From positions 1-64,000 of the forward strand of contig CAZLXI010000015.1 in assembly GCA_964563435.1 (NCBI GenBank): 64,000 nt of DNA, read 5' to 3'. The notes below the pieces were generated by a model. It was not told where the DNA came from, did no database searches, and saw only the letters and a program-made list of their open reading frames with translations. Origin of the DNA: Leadbetterella sp964563435. Lineage in GTDB: Bacteria; Bacteroidota; Bacteroidia; Cytophagales; Spirosomataceae. Positions 1 to 8,377 of this stretch are shown in pieces. A program made the translations under genes and the position numbers. Positions within the stretch are counted from its first letter, which is position 1. Every line of letters begins with the position of its first letter.

Positions 1-2162
1 GAGGGCTTATTAAGGACGGGGATGCAAAGATGATCCGGAAGGCGTTGGCGATCAGTATGGATGCTCATAAGGAAATGCGGCGGAAATCCGGCGAGCCCTA
101 TATTTACCACCCGCTGGAGGTGGCCCTGATCTGCGTGGAAGAAATAGGACTGGGCCCTACCTCTATTGTCTGTGCCCTGCTGCATGATGTGGTGGAAGAC
201 ACCAGCATTACCCTGAAGGAAATAGAGAAAGGATTTGGCCCGAAAGTGGCGCAGATCATTGACGGCCTCACCAAAATCGGTGAAAGCTTTGAGCAGACCC
301 AATCAGCCCAGGCTGAAAATTTCCGGAAAATGCTCCTGACGCTGTCGCAGGATGTACGTGTGATCCTGATCAAGCTGGCCGACCGCCTGCACAACATGCG
401 CACGCTTGACAGCATGGCCAAAAACTCCCAGCTCAAAATTTCCAACGAGACCATCTATATCTATGCGCCACTGGCTCACCGCCTCGGGCTCTACCAGATC
501 AAGTCGGAGCTGGAAGACCTCTACCTGAAATATACCCATCCGGATGAGTTCAAAGACATCACGGCAAAACTGAATACCAGCAGGGCCTCCCGGAAAAGGC
601 TGATCGATAACTTCATGAAGCCCATCAAAAAAAGGCTGGAAGAGGCCAATCTCGACTTCTACATTAAAGGCCGGCCCAAGCATATTTATTCCATCTGGAA
701 AAAACTGCAGAACACCAATATCCCCTTTGAGGGCATTTATGACCTCTTTGCCATCCGGATCATCCTGAACGGAATTCCCATAGAAGAAAAAGAAAAGGAA
801 AAAGCCGCCTGCTGGCAGGCCTACTCCATTGTTACGGATGAATACCGGCCTAATCCCGACCGGCTCAAGGACTGGATCTCCACCCCCCGCTCCAACGGTT
901 ACGAATCACTGCACACCACCGTAATGAGCAACGCCGGTGTATGGGTGGAAGTACAGATCCGTACCGAACGCATGGATGAAATAGCCGAAAAGGGCTATGC
1001 CGCCCACTGGAAATATAAAGGCAATAATACCTCACTCGACAAACCCCTTGACCAATGGATTAACCAGGTGCGCGATACCCTCGAAAGCGGCGATTCCTCC
1101 GCCATTGAGTTTATCGAAGATTTTCAAAGCAATCTTTTTAACGAAGAGATTTTTATCTTTACGCCCAAAGGTGACCTCAAAGTACTTCGCAAAGGCGCTA
1201 CCGTGCTTGACTTTGCCTTTGATATTCATACCGAGATCGGTAAAAAATGTACCGCCGGAAAGGTAAACGGCACCCTGATGCCCATCAGCCATGTTCTGCA
1301 AAGCGGCGACCAGGTGGAGATTCTGACCACCAAAAACCAGAAACCTTCGGAAGACTGGCTCCGTTTTGTGGTTACCTCGAAAGCCAAAGCGAGAATCAAA
1401 GACCTGCTGAAAGAGTTTAATAAAGGATATATCAGTGAAGGCAAAGAAATCATTGGCCGGAAGCTGAAAAACCTGGGACTGGAGAATAACCTGGAAACCA
1501 TCAACCAGCTCCGGGCCTACTTTAACAAAAAAGATTATAATGATCTCTTTTACGCCTTTGGGAAAGGACATAATCTGCCGGATGAGATCAGCAAATTCAA
1601 GAAAGAAAAGGAGGCCCAGGCCAATCGCCAGAAAAAAATAGAGCTGGACGAAAAAGCATTCAAAGACGCCAAGTCTTTTGAAAGAGAATTCAAAAAAGTA
1701 CAGGGAAATGACACGCTGCTGATCGGTGATGATATGCAACAGATAGACTTTACCCTGGCCCGCTGCTGTAACCCTATCCCCGGTGACAACGTTTTCGGCT
1801 TCCTGACCATCAATGAAGGCATCAAGATCCACCGCAACAGCTGCCCTAATGCCCACCAGCTACTGTCTAATTACGGCAACCGCGTAATCAAGGCCCGATG
1901 GGCCAGCCAGATTGAAAAATCTTACCTGGTAACCATCAAGTTAAACGGTATTGACCGGGTAGGTCTTATCCAGGATATTTCAAAAGTTATCTCCAATGAG
2001 CTTCATATTAACATGAGAGGTATTTCCGTTGAAACTTTTGATGGTATATTTGAGGGAAAAATCAAAGTTTACGTTTTTGACACAAAACATCTGGATGAGC
2101 TTCTGCACCGCCTGGAAGGAATAGAGGGGGTAAGCAATGTATCAAGAGATGAAACTGTATGA
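1..2162 (+). CDS. spoT: Bifunctional (p)ppGpp synthetase/hydrolase, Rel/SpoT family (5' end outside window)
   Basis: Makes and degrades (p)ppGpp in the stringent response. The frame is open to the window edge, and the residues before the first ATG (base 30) continue the family's N-terminal alignment, so the true start lies upstream. Counting from base 30, the HD hydrolase domain has H52-D53 and E56-D57 (HDVVED), so hydrolase activity should be intact. The synthetase domain follows near residues 235-320 (YDLFAIRI, GYESLHTTV). A TGS domain lies near 375-435, a cysteine-containing 'ARCCNPIPGD' segment near 578, and an ACT domain at the end (about 636-705). The 710 residues seen are close to the usual 730-745. 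Because both halves look intact, a bifunctional enzyme is more likely than a synthetase-only RelA. Confidence 0.95.
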   Translation, partial: GLIKDGDAKMIRKALAISMDAHKEMRRKSGEPYIYHPLEVALICVEEIGLGPTSIVCALLHDVVEDTSITLKEIEKGFGPKVAQIIDGLTKIGESFEQTQSAQAENFRKMLLTLSQDVRVILIKLADRLHNMRTLDSMAKNSQLKISNETIYIYAPLAHRLGLYQIKSELEDLYLKYTHPDEFKDITAKLNTSRASRKRLIDNFMKPIKKRLEEANLDFYIKGRPKHIYSIWKKLQNTNIPFEGIYDLFAIRIILNGIPIEEKEKEKAACWQAYSIVTDEYRPNPDRLKDWISTPRSNGYESLHTTVMSNAGVWVEVQIRTERMDEIAEKGYAAHWKYKGNNTSLDKPLDQWINQVRDTLESGDSSAIEFIEDFQSNLFNEEIFIFTPKGDLKVLRKGATVLDFAFDIHTEIGKKCTAGKVNGTLMPISHVLQSGDQVEILTTKNQKPSEDWLRFVVTSKAKARIKDLLKEFNKGYISEGKEIIGRKLKNLGLENNLETINQLRAYFNKKDYNDLFYAFGKGHNLPDEISKFKKEKEAQANRQKKIELDEKAFKDAKSFEREFKKVQGNDTLLIGDDMQQIDFTLARCCNPIPGDNVFGFLTINEGIKIHRNSCPNAHQLLSNYGNRVIKARWASQIEKSYLVTIKLNGIDRVGLIQDISKVISNELHINMRGISVETFDGIFEGKIKVYVFDTKHLDELLHRLEGIEGVSNVSRDETV

Positions 2163-2166
2163 CCGA

Positions 2167-2676
2167 ATGAACAAAACCCTGATCTTCTTTTTACTTCTAA
2201 TTTTCCCGTGGGAACTGGCTGCTCAGGAAACATCAGATACCCTTACCGTGAAACGGAAGGTCTTTACTTCTACGGTGTACCGGAAGGGCGTCCGGCTGAA
2301 TAACCAAATGCTTTTTAACCTGTATTCAAAGTCTAAAGCCTACGATGCCGAAAAGCAGCTGAAGCACTCCCGGCTCATGATCCCTGCCGGTGCCGGCCTG
2401 TCGGCTGCCGGGCTGGGCCTCGGCATTCACGCATTGATGGGCACGAAAAAGACCGAAGTCATTAATAATGTGGAATATACTTACTACAAAAGACCGGTGA
2501 TAAACCTGCTGGGCGGGATAGGGATGATCGCCGCCGGGATCTGCATCATGGAATCCGGAAATGATAAAAGGGTGCTGTCTGTCGATTTTTACAACAAGAA
2601 GAAAAAACACGACGCCCTCACCACAAGTGTCGGAATGAACGAACAGGGGCACCTGGGCCTTAAATGGTCTTTCTGA
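2167..2676 (+). CDS. Small exported or membrane protein of unknown function
   Basis: Not recognised. I prefer the ATG at 2167, four bases after the Rel/SpoT stop, because it gives an immediate signal peptide (MNKTLIFFLLLIFPWELAAQ). ATGs at 2137 and 2149 overlap the upstream gene and would add a charged leader. The mature part is about 150 residues. It has a charged region, then two glycine- and alanine-rich hydrophobic stretches (around 'AGAGLSAAGLGLGIHALMG' and 'LLGGIGMIAAGICIM') that could be membrane segments, and ends in a lysine-rich tail closing with 'GLKWSF'. The final aromatic residue and short strands could also suit an outer-membrane location. It may be co-transcribed with Rel/SpoT. 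Confidence 0.6.
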   Translation: MNKTLIFFLLLIFPWELAAQETSDTLTVKRKVFTSTVYRKGVRLNNQMLFNLYSKSKAYDAEKQLKHSRLMIPAGAGLSAAGLGLGIHALMGTKKTEVINNVEYTYYKRPVINLLGGIGMIAAGICIMESGNDKRVLSVDFYNKKKKHDALTTSVGMNEQGHLGLKWSF

Positions 2677-2752
2677 GCCCGGTAAACCCCGTCTCTTTCC
2701 TTCCGGTTAATATACATCCGGATATTTAGATCAATTCTAAGTACTTAATTAT

Positions 2753-2760
2753 TAATTTTG
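2753..2760 (+). promoter_or_regulatory. -7 promoter box of fur
   Basis: TAATTTTG, an exact match to the Bacteroidota -7 consensus TAnnTTTG, 22 bases before the fur ATG. A TTTAG about 24 bases upstream is a possible -33 element. Confidence 0.6.
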
Positions 2761-2781
2761 TAAGACCATCTATTAAAAGCT

Positions 2782-3249
2782 ATGATCGCTGAAAAAAGTA
2801 ATATTCAGGCGGTAAAACAAATTTTTACGGCATACCTGGAAAACAAACAACTTCGGAAAACACCTGAACGCTACGCTATTCTCGAAGAGATCTATGGCAG
2901 AGACGATCATTTTGATGTGGAAGACCTGTACATTTCCATGAAAAATAAAAAATACCAGGTAAGTCGTGCCACCGTTTACAATACGCTGGACCTCCTGGTA
3001 GAGTGTGACCTGGTCACCAAACACCAGTTCGGAAAGAATCTGGCCCAATACGAAAAATCCTACGGATTTAAGCAACATGACCACTTAATTTGCCTAGATT
3101 GCAGCAAAGTTTTGGAATTTTGTGATCCGAGAGTCCAATCCATCCAGAATATGGTGGGTGATCACCTGAATTTCAACGTCTTACATCATTCTCTGATTTT
3201 TTACGGCTCTTGCAGAAAGTCAGAGTGTGAAAATAAAATTGGCAAATAA
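2782..3249 (+). CDS. fur: Fur-family metal-responsive repressor
   Basis: Metal- or peroxide-sensing winged-helix repressor of the Fur family. The recognition region is 'RATVYNTLDLL' at residues 62-72. The dimerisation domain carries a histidine cluster (H99, H101) and two cysteine pairs, C104-x2-C107 and C144-x4-C149, which form the structural zinc site. The length of 155 residues is normal. It is transcribed from its own promoter 22 bases upstream and is followed after 21 bases by purA, so the two may share a transcript. Sequence alone cannot separate iron-sensing Fur from the paralogues PerR or Zur. The neighbouring genes give no metal context. Confidence 0.88.
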   Translation: MIAEKSNIQAVKQIFTAYLENKQLRKTPERYAILEEIYGRDDHFDVEDLYISMKNKKYQVSRATVYNTLDLLVECDLVTKHQFGKNLAQYEKSYGFKQHDHLICLDCSKVLEFCDPRVQSIQNMVGDHLNFNVLHHSLIFYGSCRKSECENKIGK

Positions 3250-3270
3250 TTTAAATAACTGGTTTCAAAA

Positions 3271-4551
3271 ATGATTGATATTCTGCTAGGCCTTCAATGG
3301 GGAGATGAAGGTAAAGGGAAGATTGTGGACGTCTTAGCTCCTCAGTACAAAGTAGTGGCCCGTTTTCAGGGCGGACCTAACGCAGGACATACCCTGGAAT
3401 TTGAAGGAAAAAAGCACGTTTTACACCAGATACCTTCCGGTATTTTTCGGCCTGACAGCATAAATATTATCGGGAACGGGGTGGTGCTGGATCCCATCAT
3501 CTTTAAAAAAGAGATAGAGGCCCTTGCCCCTTACGGGATAGACTTCAGTAAGACCCTGTTCATATCCAAAAAAACGGCCATCATCATTCCTACGCACCGC
3601 CTGCTGGATGCCGCTTCTGAAAAAGCCAAGGCGGAAGCTAAGATCGGCTCAACGTTGAAGGGCATCAGTCCTGCTTATGCCGACAAGATCTCCCGGCAGG
3701 GCCTGCGCCTCGGCGACATTCTCTCGCCCGCATTTAAAGACAAATACAATAAGCTGGTGGAGTCCCATAAAAGAATGCTCGACTTCTATCAGTTTGAATA
3801 CGACCTGACCGAAGCGGAGCAGGAGTTCTTCCGGGCGCTGGAATTTATCAAAGGCTTTAACCTGGTCGAAAGTGAATACCTGATCAATAAAAGCCTGGCC
3901 GAACCCGGCACACGCGTACTGGCGGAAGGCGCCCAGGGATCCCTCCTGGACATCGACTTTGGCTCCTACCCTTTTGTGACCAGCTCCAATACCACCGCCG
4001 CCGGGGTTTGCTCGGGTTTAGGTGTATCACCGTCCAGGGTCAGCGAAGTATACGGAATATTCAAAGCCTACTGTACTCGTGTAGGCTCAGGCCCTTTCCC
4101 GACCGAGTTGCTCGATGAAACCGGTGAAAGAATGCGGCAGGAAGGTCGCGAGTTCGGAAGCACCACCGGCCGGCCGAGAAGATGCGGCTGGGTAGACCTG
4201 CCTACCCTAAAATACTCGATCATGCTGAACGGGGTCACCCAACTGGTGATGATGAAAGTAGATGTACTCAATATCTTCGATGAAATAAAGGTATGTACCC
4301 ATTATGAGCTGCCTGACGGCACCATCACGGATGAACTGCCTTACGATATGACCGACATCGTCCTAAAACCGGTTTATGTTACACTTCCGGGCTGGAAGCA
4401 GTCACTGGAGGGCATCACCGTATTCGAAGATATGCCGCCGGCGCTGAAAGCATATACCTCCTACCTGGAGCAGGAACTCAAAACGCCTGTTACCTTTGTC
4501 TCTACAGGTCCGGACAGGAGCGCCACCTTATCCCGGAAACCGGAATTATGA
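3271..4551 (+). CDS. purA: Adenylosuccinate synthase
   Basis: Joins IMP and aspartate with GTP to give adenylosuccinate, the first committed step to AMP. The N-terminal GTP-binding loop is 'QWGDEGKGK' (residues 9-17), including the conserved D12 and the catalytic-site 'GPNAGHT' further on. The guanine-binding and IMP loop signatures 'SSNTTAAGVCSGLGV' and 'STTGRPRRCGW' are present. The length is 426 residues, as expected. Its last four bases (ATGA) overlap the start of the next gene, so translation is probably coupled. Confidence 0.97.
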   Translation: MIDILLGLQWGDEGKGKIVDVLAPQYKVVARFQGGPNAGHTLEFEGKKHVLHQIPSGIFRPDSINIIGNGVVLDPIIFKKEIEALAPYGIDFSKTLFISKKTAIIIPTHRLLDAASEKAKAEAKIGSTLKGISPAYADKISRQGLRLGDILSPAFKDKYNKLVESHKRMLDFYQFEYDLTEAEQEFFRALEFIKGFNLVESEYLINKSLAEPGTRVLAEGAQGSLLDIDFGSYPFVTSSNTTAAGVCSGLGVSPSRVSEVYGIFKAYCTRVGSGPFPTELLDETGERMRQEGREFGSTTGRPRRCGWVDLPTLKYSIMLNGVTQLVMMKVDVLNIFDEIKVCTHYELPDGTITDELPYDMTDIVLKPVYVTLPGWKQSLEGITVFEDMPPALKAYTSYLEQELKTPVTFVSTGPDRSATLSRKPEL

Positions 4552-5009
4552 ACAGGGCATTAGCTTCTTTTATATTTACGGGTGAAACCCTTTTTAACAG
4601 GAAGGATACACCCGTGGTAGAAGAAGCTAAGCCCACTGCGCTTCCGGCGAAAAAAGTTCCGGCGAAAAGCACGTTGGTCCTGGCCGATTTTTTACCGGAT
4701 ACCGACCGGGAGTTCCTGGCAAAGATTATGGCTTCTGTAGGAGTTTCCCCTCACGACATGGAAATCCTCGAGCAACAACAGTTCCCGGAATATGACCTGA
4801 CTGACCTGCAGCAGGTAGAGCAGATCGTTATTTTCGGTAACTTTTCGGAAGTCCTTCAGTTCGCCGAAAAACCGGCAAAATACCACCCGGGTGCACATGC
4901 AGGTAAAAAAATACTTCTGACAGATACCCTTACCGTTATCGGTCAGAACCTGACCAACGAGAAAAGAAACCTGTGGAACGCCCTTAAAGAAATGTTCGGT
5001 CTGAGCTGA
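4548..5009 (+). CDS. Conserved small protein, possibly DNA polymerase III psi-like
   Basis: A 153-residue cytoplasmic protein starting inside the purA stop (ATGA overlap). It has an N-terminal extension rich in lysine, alanine and proline (residues 1-40), then a compact alpha/beta domain starting 'TLVLADFLPDTD'. A central strand 'QIVIFGNF' follows, and the C-terminus runs 'ILLTDTLTVIG' and then 'KRNLWNALKEMFG'. That ending, a loop followed by K-x2-LW-x-ALK-x-MF, is the pattern I associate with HolD/psi proteins, which link the clamp loader to SSB. The match rests on memory of the family pattern, not on an alignment. It could equally be an unrelated lineage-specific protein. Confidence 0.4.
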   Translation: MNRALASFIFTGETLFNRKDTPVVEEAKPTALPAKKVPAKSTLVLADFLPDTDREFLAKIMASVGVSPHDMEILEQQQFPEYDLTDLQQVEQIVIFGNFSEVLQFAEKPAKYHPGAHAGKKILLTDTLTVIGQNLTNEKRNLWNALKEMFGLS

Positions 5010-5038
5010 TTATCTTTTTTAATCCCGTTACATATTGC

Positions 5039-5046
5039 TAATTTTG
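5039..5046 (+). promoter_or_regulatory. -7 promoter box of the SPOR lipoprotein-gmd-def run
   Basis: TAATTTTG lies in the only real gap (about 60 bases) of the purA-to-amidase run, 26 bases before the preferred start at 5073. A T-rich stretch about 20 bases upstream may be the -33 element. Confidence 0.55.
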
Positions 5047-5072
5047 CAACTCCCGTTATAATGGAGATGATT

Positions 5073-5612
5073 ATGTTAAGGAATTTCTTATTTATACTGG
5101 TGATCCTTTCCGCAACGGCCTGTGTGAGAAGGACAACTCCCTCAGGAAGCGGCTCCTCAGGCCCGGCTTCCAATTATTCGGAAGATATAAGTCATCTTCT
5201 TCCCAAATATGACGATCTGGGAGCGGATGGAAAAGCAACTGACAATAAAGAAAAAAATACGGCTGAGCCCGTTAATGTTGCTTTTTCTGACGACAACGAA
5301 AAAGTAAACTCCGCCCTCGACAAGATCATCGAACATAACAAGACCTATAATAACGGTCAGGGATTCAGGATCCAGGTGTTTTCAGGAAACTCAAGGGCCG
5401 ATTTTGAAAATGCCAAAAGCTACCTGCTGAGAAACTTCCCGCAGCTGGAGATCTACGAATCCTACAGCCAGCCGACCTACAGGATCCGGATAGGTGATTT
5501 TCTCTACTACCAGGATGCCGAGAAATACAGCAGTTCGCTCAGGCAGAGGTTTGGGACAACACGCATAGTGAGTGAAAAAATAAATATAAAAAAGGCACTG
5601 AATTCGAAGTGA
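5073..5612 (+). CDS. SPOR-domain lipoprotein
   Basis: Predicted outer-membrane or periplasmic lipoprotein. ATGs occur at 5061, 5067 and 5073. The last gives the cleanest type II signal, 'MLRNFLFILVILSATAC', with the lipobox cysteine at residue 17. A Ser/Gly-rich, low-complexity linker follows. The C-terminal 80 residues ('GFRIQVFSGNSRADFENAK' to 'TTRIVSEK') have the beta-alpha-beta-beta pattern of the SPOR domain, which binds denuded peptidoglycan glycan strands at division sites. The GTG start of gmd overlaps its stop codon. A cell-wall or division role is inferred from the domain. Confidence 0.8.
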   Translation: MLRNFLFILVILSATACVRRTTPSGSGSSGPASNYSEDISHLLPKYDDLGADGKATDNKEKNTAEPVNVAFSDDNEKVNSALDKIIEHNKTYNNGQGFRIQVFSGNSRADFENAKSYLLRNFPQLEIYESYSQPTYRIRIGDFLYYQDAEKYSSSLRQRFGTTRIVSEKINIKKALNSK

Positions 5613-6709
5613 AAAAAGCATTAATAACCGGTGTAACCGGACAGGACGGGGCTTATCTTGCCGAATTTCTTCTTGAGAAAGGATACGAAGTACACGGCAT
5701 AAAAAGAAGAGCTTCATTATTCAACACCGACAGGATAGATCACCTGTACAAAGACCCGCATGAAGCCAATGTCAACTTTAAGCTCCATTACGGAGATCTG
5801 AGTGATTCTACCAATATCATCCGGATCATACAGGAGGTACAGCCCGACGAGATCTATAACCTGGGGGCCATGTCGCATGTAAAGGTGAGCTTTGATGAAC
5901 CCGAATATACCGCCCAGGTAGACGGCATCGGAACCTTACGGATACTGGAGGCCGTACGCCTTTTAGGCCTGACGGAAAAGACGCGGATCTACCAGGCTTC
6001 CACCTCTGAATTATATGGCATGGTACAGGAGGTACCGCAATCGGAAACAACGCCGTTTTATCCGCGTTCTCCTTATGCCGTAGCCAAGCTGTATGCCTAC
6101 TGGATAACCGTTAACTACCGCGAAGCCTACAACATGTATGCCTGCAACGGTATCCTGTTCAACCACGAGTCGCCGCTTCGGGGAGAGACCTTCGTGACCC
6201 GCAAGATCACCCGTGCTGTAGCTCAGATCGCTCTCGGACAGGAGGATTGCCTCTACCTGGGGAACCTGAATGCCCAACGCGACTGGGGGCATGCCCGTGA
6301 CTACATTGAGGCCATGTGGCTCATCCTGCAGCAGCAGCAGCCGGAAGACTTCGTGATCGCCACCGGCATTACCACCACCGTTCGCGACTTCGTGATAATG
6401 GCATTTGAAAAAGTAGGAATAAGCCTGGCATTCAAGGGAGAAGAAGAAAACGAAGAGGCCTTTGTGGCTTCCTGTTCCCATCCCGACTATCAGCTGCCCC
6501 CGGGTAAAAAAGTATTGGCCGTGGATCCGGTCTATTACCGGCCTACCGAAGTAGAGCTGCTGATCGGCGACCCTACCAAAGCGAAGACCAAGCTCGATTG
6601 GAAACCGGAATACGACCTGGCCGGCCTGGTAGATGAAATGGTGACCGCCGACCTCCGGTATTTCAGCAACCGGCCCGCCTATAATAAAGCGGGTCTTAAA
6701 GCAACATAA
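5609..6709 (+). CDS. gmd: GDP-mannose 4,6-dehydratase
   Basis: Converts GDP-mannose to GDP-4-keto-6-deoxymannose, the precursor of GDP-L-fucose and other GDP-deoxyhexoses for surface glycans. It is an extended short-chain dehydrogenase: the NADP-binding glycine motif is 'TGVTGQDG' (residues 7-14). The catalytic residues are visible as S131-T132-S133-E134 ('STSELYG') and Y156-x3-K160. 'NHESPLRGETFVTRKI' is the family's signature substrate loop. The start is GTG, overlapping the preceding stop by four bases. The partner enzyme, GDP-fucose synthase, is encoded at 50.8-51.7 kb, so the window holds a complete two-enzyme GDP-fucose route in two places. Confidence 0.97.
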   Translation: MKKALITGVTGQDGAYLAEFLLEKGYEVHGIKRRASLFNTDRIDHLYKDPHEANVNFKLHYGDLSDSTNIIRIIQEVQPDEIYNLGAMSHVKVSFDEPEYTAQVDGIGTLRILEAVRLLGLTEKTRIYQASTSELYGMVQEVPQSETTPFYPRSPYAVAKLYAYWITVNYREAYNMYACNGILFNHESPLRGETFVTRKITRAVAQIALGQEDCLYLGNLNAQRDWGHARDYIEAMWLILQQQQPEDFVIATGITTTVRDFVIMAFEKVGISLAFKGEEENEEAFVASCSHPDYQLPPGKKVLAVDPVYYRPTEVELLIGDPTKAKTKLDWKPEYDLAGLVDEMVTADLRYFSNRPAYNKAGLKAT

Positions 6710-6747
6710 ACCAATTGTCAATTGCCAATTGTCAATTATCCATCTAT

Positions 6748-7320
6748 ATGATATATCCTATTGTAGCATACGGAGCATCTGTCTTACGAAAAAAATGCGA
6801 AGACATCTCCCCGGGGGAACTCGACGTGAAGCAGATTTCTGATAATATGTTTGAAACCATGTACGCCGCCTCCGGAGTGGGCCTCGCCGGCCCGCAGGTA
6901 AATCTGCCCTACCGGATCTTTGTGGTAGACGGAGAAGTCATTAACAGCGGAGCGGAAACAGAAGAAGATATCGACCGGGATCTGGTAGGCTTCAAAAAAA
7001 CCTTTATCAATGCCCGCATCCTCGAAGAAACCGGCGAGCCATGGCCCTATGAAGAAGGCTGTCTGAGCATTCCCGGTATAAGAGCCGACGTCTACCGCAA
7101 ACCCGTGATCACCATCCGTTACCTCGATACCGACTGGGTAGAGCATACCGAGACTTTCAAAGGGATGGCTGCCCGGATCATCCAGCACGAATACGATCAC
7201 ATCGAAGGCGTACTCTTTACCGACTACCTGGCCCCCCTGAAAAAACAAATGCTCAAAAAGAGGCTGGGCATGATCCAGAAAGGCGTTGTAGATGCGGACT
7301 ACAAAATGAAGTTTCTTTGA
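6748..7320 (+). CDS. def: Peptide deformylase
   Basis: Removes the formyl group from the N-terminal methionine of new proteins. All three motifs are present. Counting from the ATG at 6748 they are 'GVGLAGPQ' (43-50, with G where A is usual), 'EGCLS' with metal ligand C105, and 'QHEYDH' with H147, E148 and H151. An upstream in-frame ATG at 6715 would add eleven residues translated from a simple 'caattgtcaattgccaatt' repeat and is rejected. The length is 190 residues. The last four bases (TTGA) overlap the next gene's TTG start. Confidence 0.96.
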   Translation: MIYPIVAYGASVLRKKCEDISPGELDVKQISDNMFETMYAASGVGLAGPQVNLPYRIFVVDGEVINSGAETEEDIDRDLVGFKKTFINARILEETGEPWPYEEGCLSIPGIRADVYRKPVITIRYLDTDWVEHTETFKGMAARIIQHEYDHIEGVLFTDYLAPLKKQMLKKRLGMIQKGVVDADYKMKFL

Positions 7321-8090
7321 AACTTTCGCTGAATATATCTCTCCTGCAGGAAGACCTGGTCTGGGAAGCCCCCCCCGCCAACCACCGCCTCGCGGAAAGC
7401 TGGTTTACAGCCGGCTCAACCTCCACCGACCTTATCGTTCTCCCGGAAATGTTCTCCTCAGGATTTACCCGTGACTTTTCGGAAAAAGAGCCCTACCCCT
7501 CCCTTTTCTGGATGAAAGCGCTGGCCGCCGCCCGGAGCTGTGCGGTTTACGGAAGTGTGGCGGTGACCGACGGTTCTGCCGCTTACAATCGGGGCTTTTG
7601 GGTGAACCCGGACGGCCGTTTTGAACACTACGACAAAAGGCACCTTTTTACCTACGGAAAAGAACATCTGAACTTTCAGCCGGGAAGCACCCTTTTACAC
7701 ACCGGCATAGCTAACTGGACCTTCCGGCCGCTGATCTGTTATGATCTCCGCTTTCCCGTGTGGAGCAGGAATACCCGGCCACATTATGATGTTCTGATCT
7801 ATATTGCCTCCTGGCCGGCCGTCAGAAAAGACGCCTGGAAAGCTCTCCTGAAAGCCCGGGCCATTGAAAACCAGTGCTACGTGATCGGGGTGAACCGTTT
7901 GGGCACCGACGGCTACGGCCTGGAATATTCCGGTGACTCCTGCGTGATCGATTTCAAAGGCGACCTGCTTCTGGATGCCGGCGATCGCAAAGGTCGCTTT
8001 GACTTCAGCCTTTCTTATCCGGAACTGCAGGATTTCCGGCAAAAATTCCCCTTTCTGGAGGACGCGGATGAGTGGGAAGTTAAAAAATAA
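7317..8090 (+). CDS. Carbon-nitrogen hydrolase, omega-amidase (YafV/Nit2) type
   Basis: Nitrilase-superfamily amidase. The likely reaction is hydrolysis of alpha-ketoglutaramate or alpha-ketosuccinamate, a clean-up step for glutamine transaminase products. The catalytic triad is visible as E44 ('VLPEMFSSGF'), K107 ('YDKRHLF') and C141 ('LICYDLRFPVW'). The length of 257 residues is normal. The start is TTG, within the def stop codon (TTGA), so coupled translation is likely. The family cannot be confused with N-carbamoylputrescine amidase because of the 'YDLRFPVWSRN' context typical of YafV. Confidence 0.85.
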   Translation: MKLSLNISLLQEDLVWEAPPANHRLAESWFTAGSTSTDLIVLPEMFSSGFTRDFSEKEPYPSLFWMKALAAARSCAVYGSVAVTDGSAAYNRGFWVNPDGRFEHYDKRHLFTYGKEHLNFQPGSTLLHTGIANWTFRPLICYDLRFPVWSRNTRPHYDVLIYIASWPAVRKDAWKALLKARAIENQCYVIGVNRLGTDGYGLEYSGDSCVIDFKGDLLLDAGDRKGRFDFSLSYPELQDFRQKFPFLEDADEWEVKK

Positions 8091-8139
8091 TGGCAGTTTT
8101 CTTAAAAATACAGAGGCTGATTCCGCATATCCGAAGAAA

Positions 8140-8268
8140 TTACTCCTTTACCTTATTGACCCGGTTATATACATAGATGGCTCCGTATACCACAGCTCCG
8201 AAAAAAACTACCTTCAATGTTAGTAAGATAACCATAATGATGATTTCTGTCAGACTAAGACTCCCCAT
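8140..8268 (-). CDS. Single-pass membrane microprotein (42 aa)
   Basis: A 42-residue protein, 'MGSLSLTEIIIMVILLTL' at the N-terminus, then a hydrophobic segment ending 'AIYVYNRVNKVKE'. It has one membrane span of about 22-25 residues with a short basic tail, which predicts a cytoplasmic C-terminus. The ATG at 8268 is chosen over 8340 because a -7 box (TAAATTTG, 8275-8282) lies between them; the leader would then be very short. The function is unknown. It lies tail-to-tail with the amidase gene and shares its orientation with the RDD protein gene upstream. Confidence 0.5.
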   Translation of the reverse strand: MGSLSLTEIIIMVILLTLKVVFFGAVVYGAIYVYNRVNKVKE

Positions 8269-8377
8269 AATTTGCAAATTTATAGTAGATAAATGAACAA
8301 AGGTTACGCAATATAAATCATATTGATCAATCAAAAACAATCACTCCTTTAAAAACTAACCTTCTGCCAACGAATGA

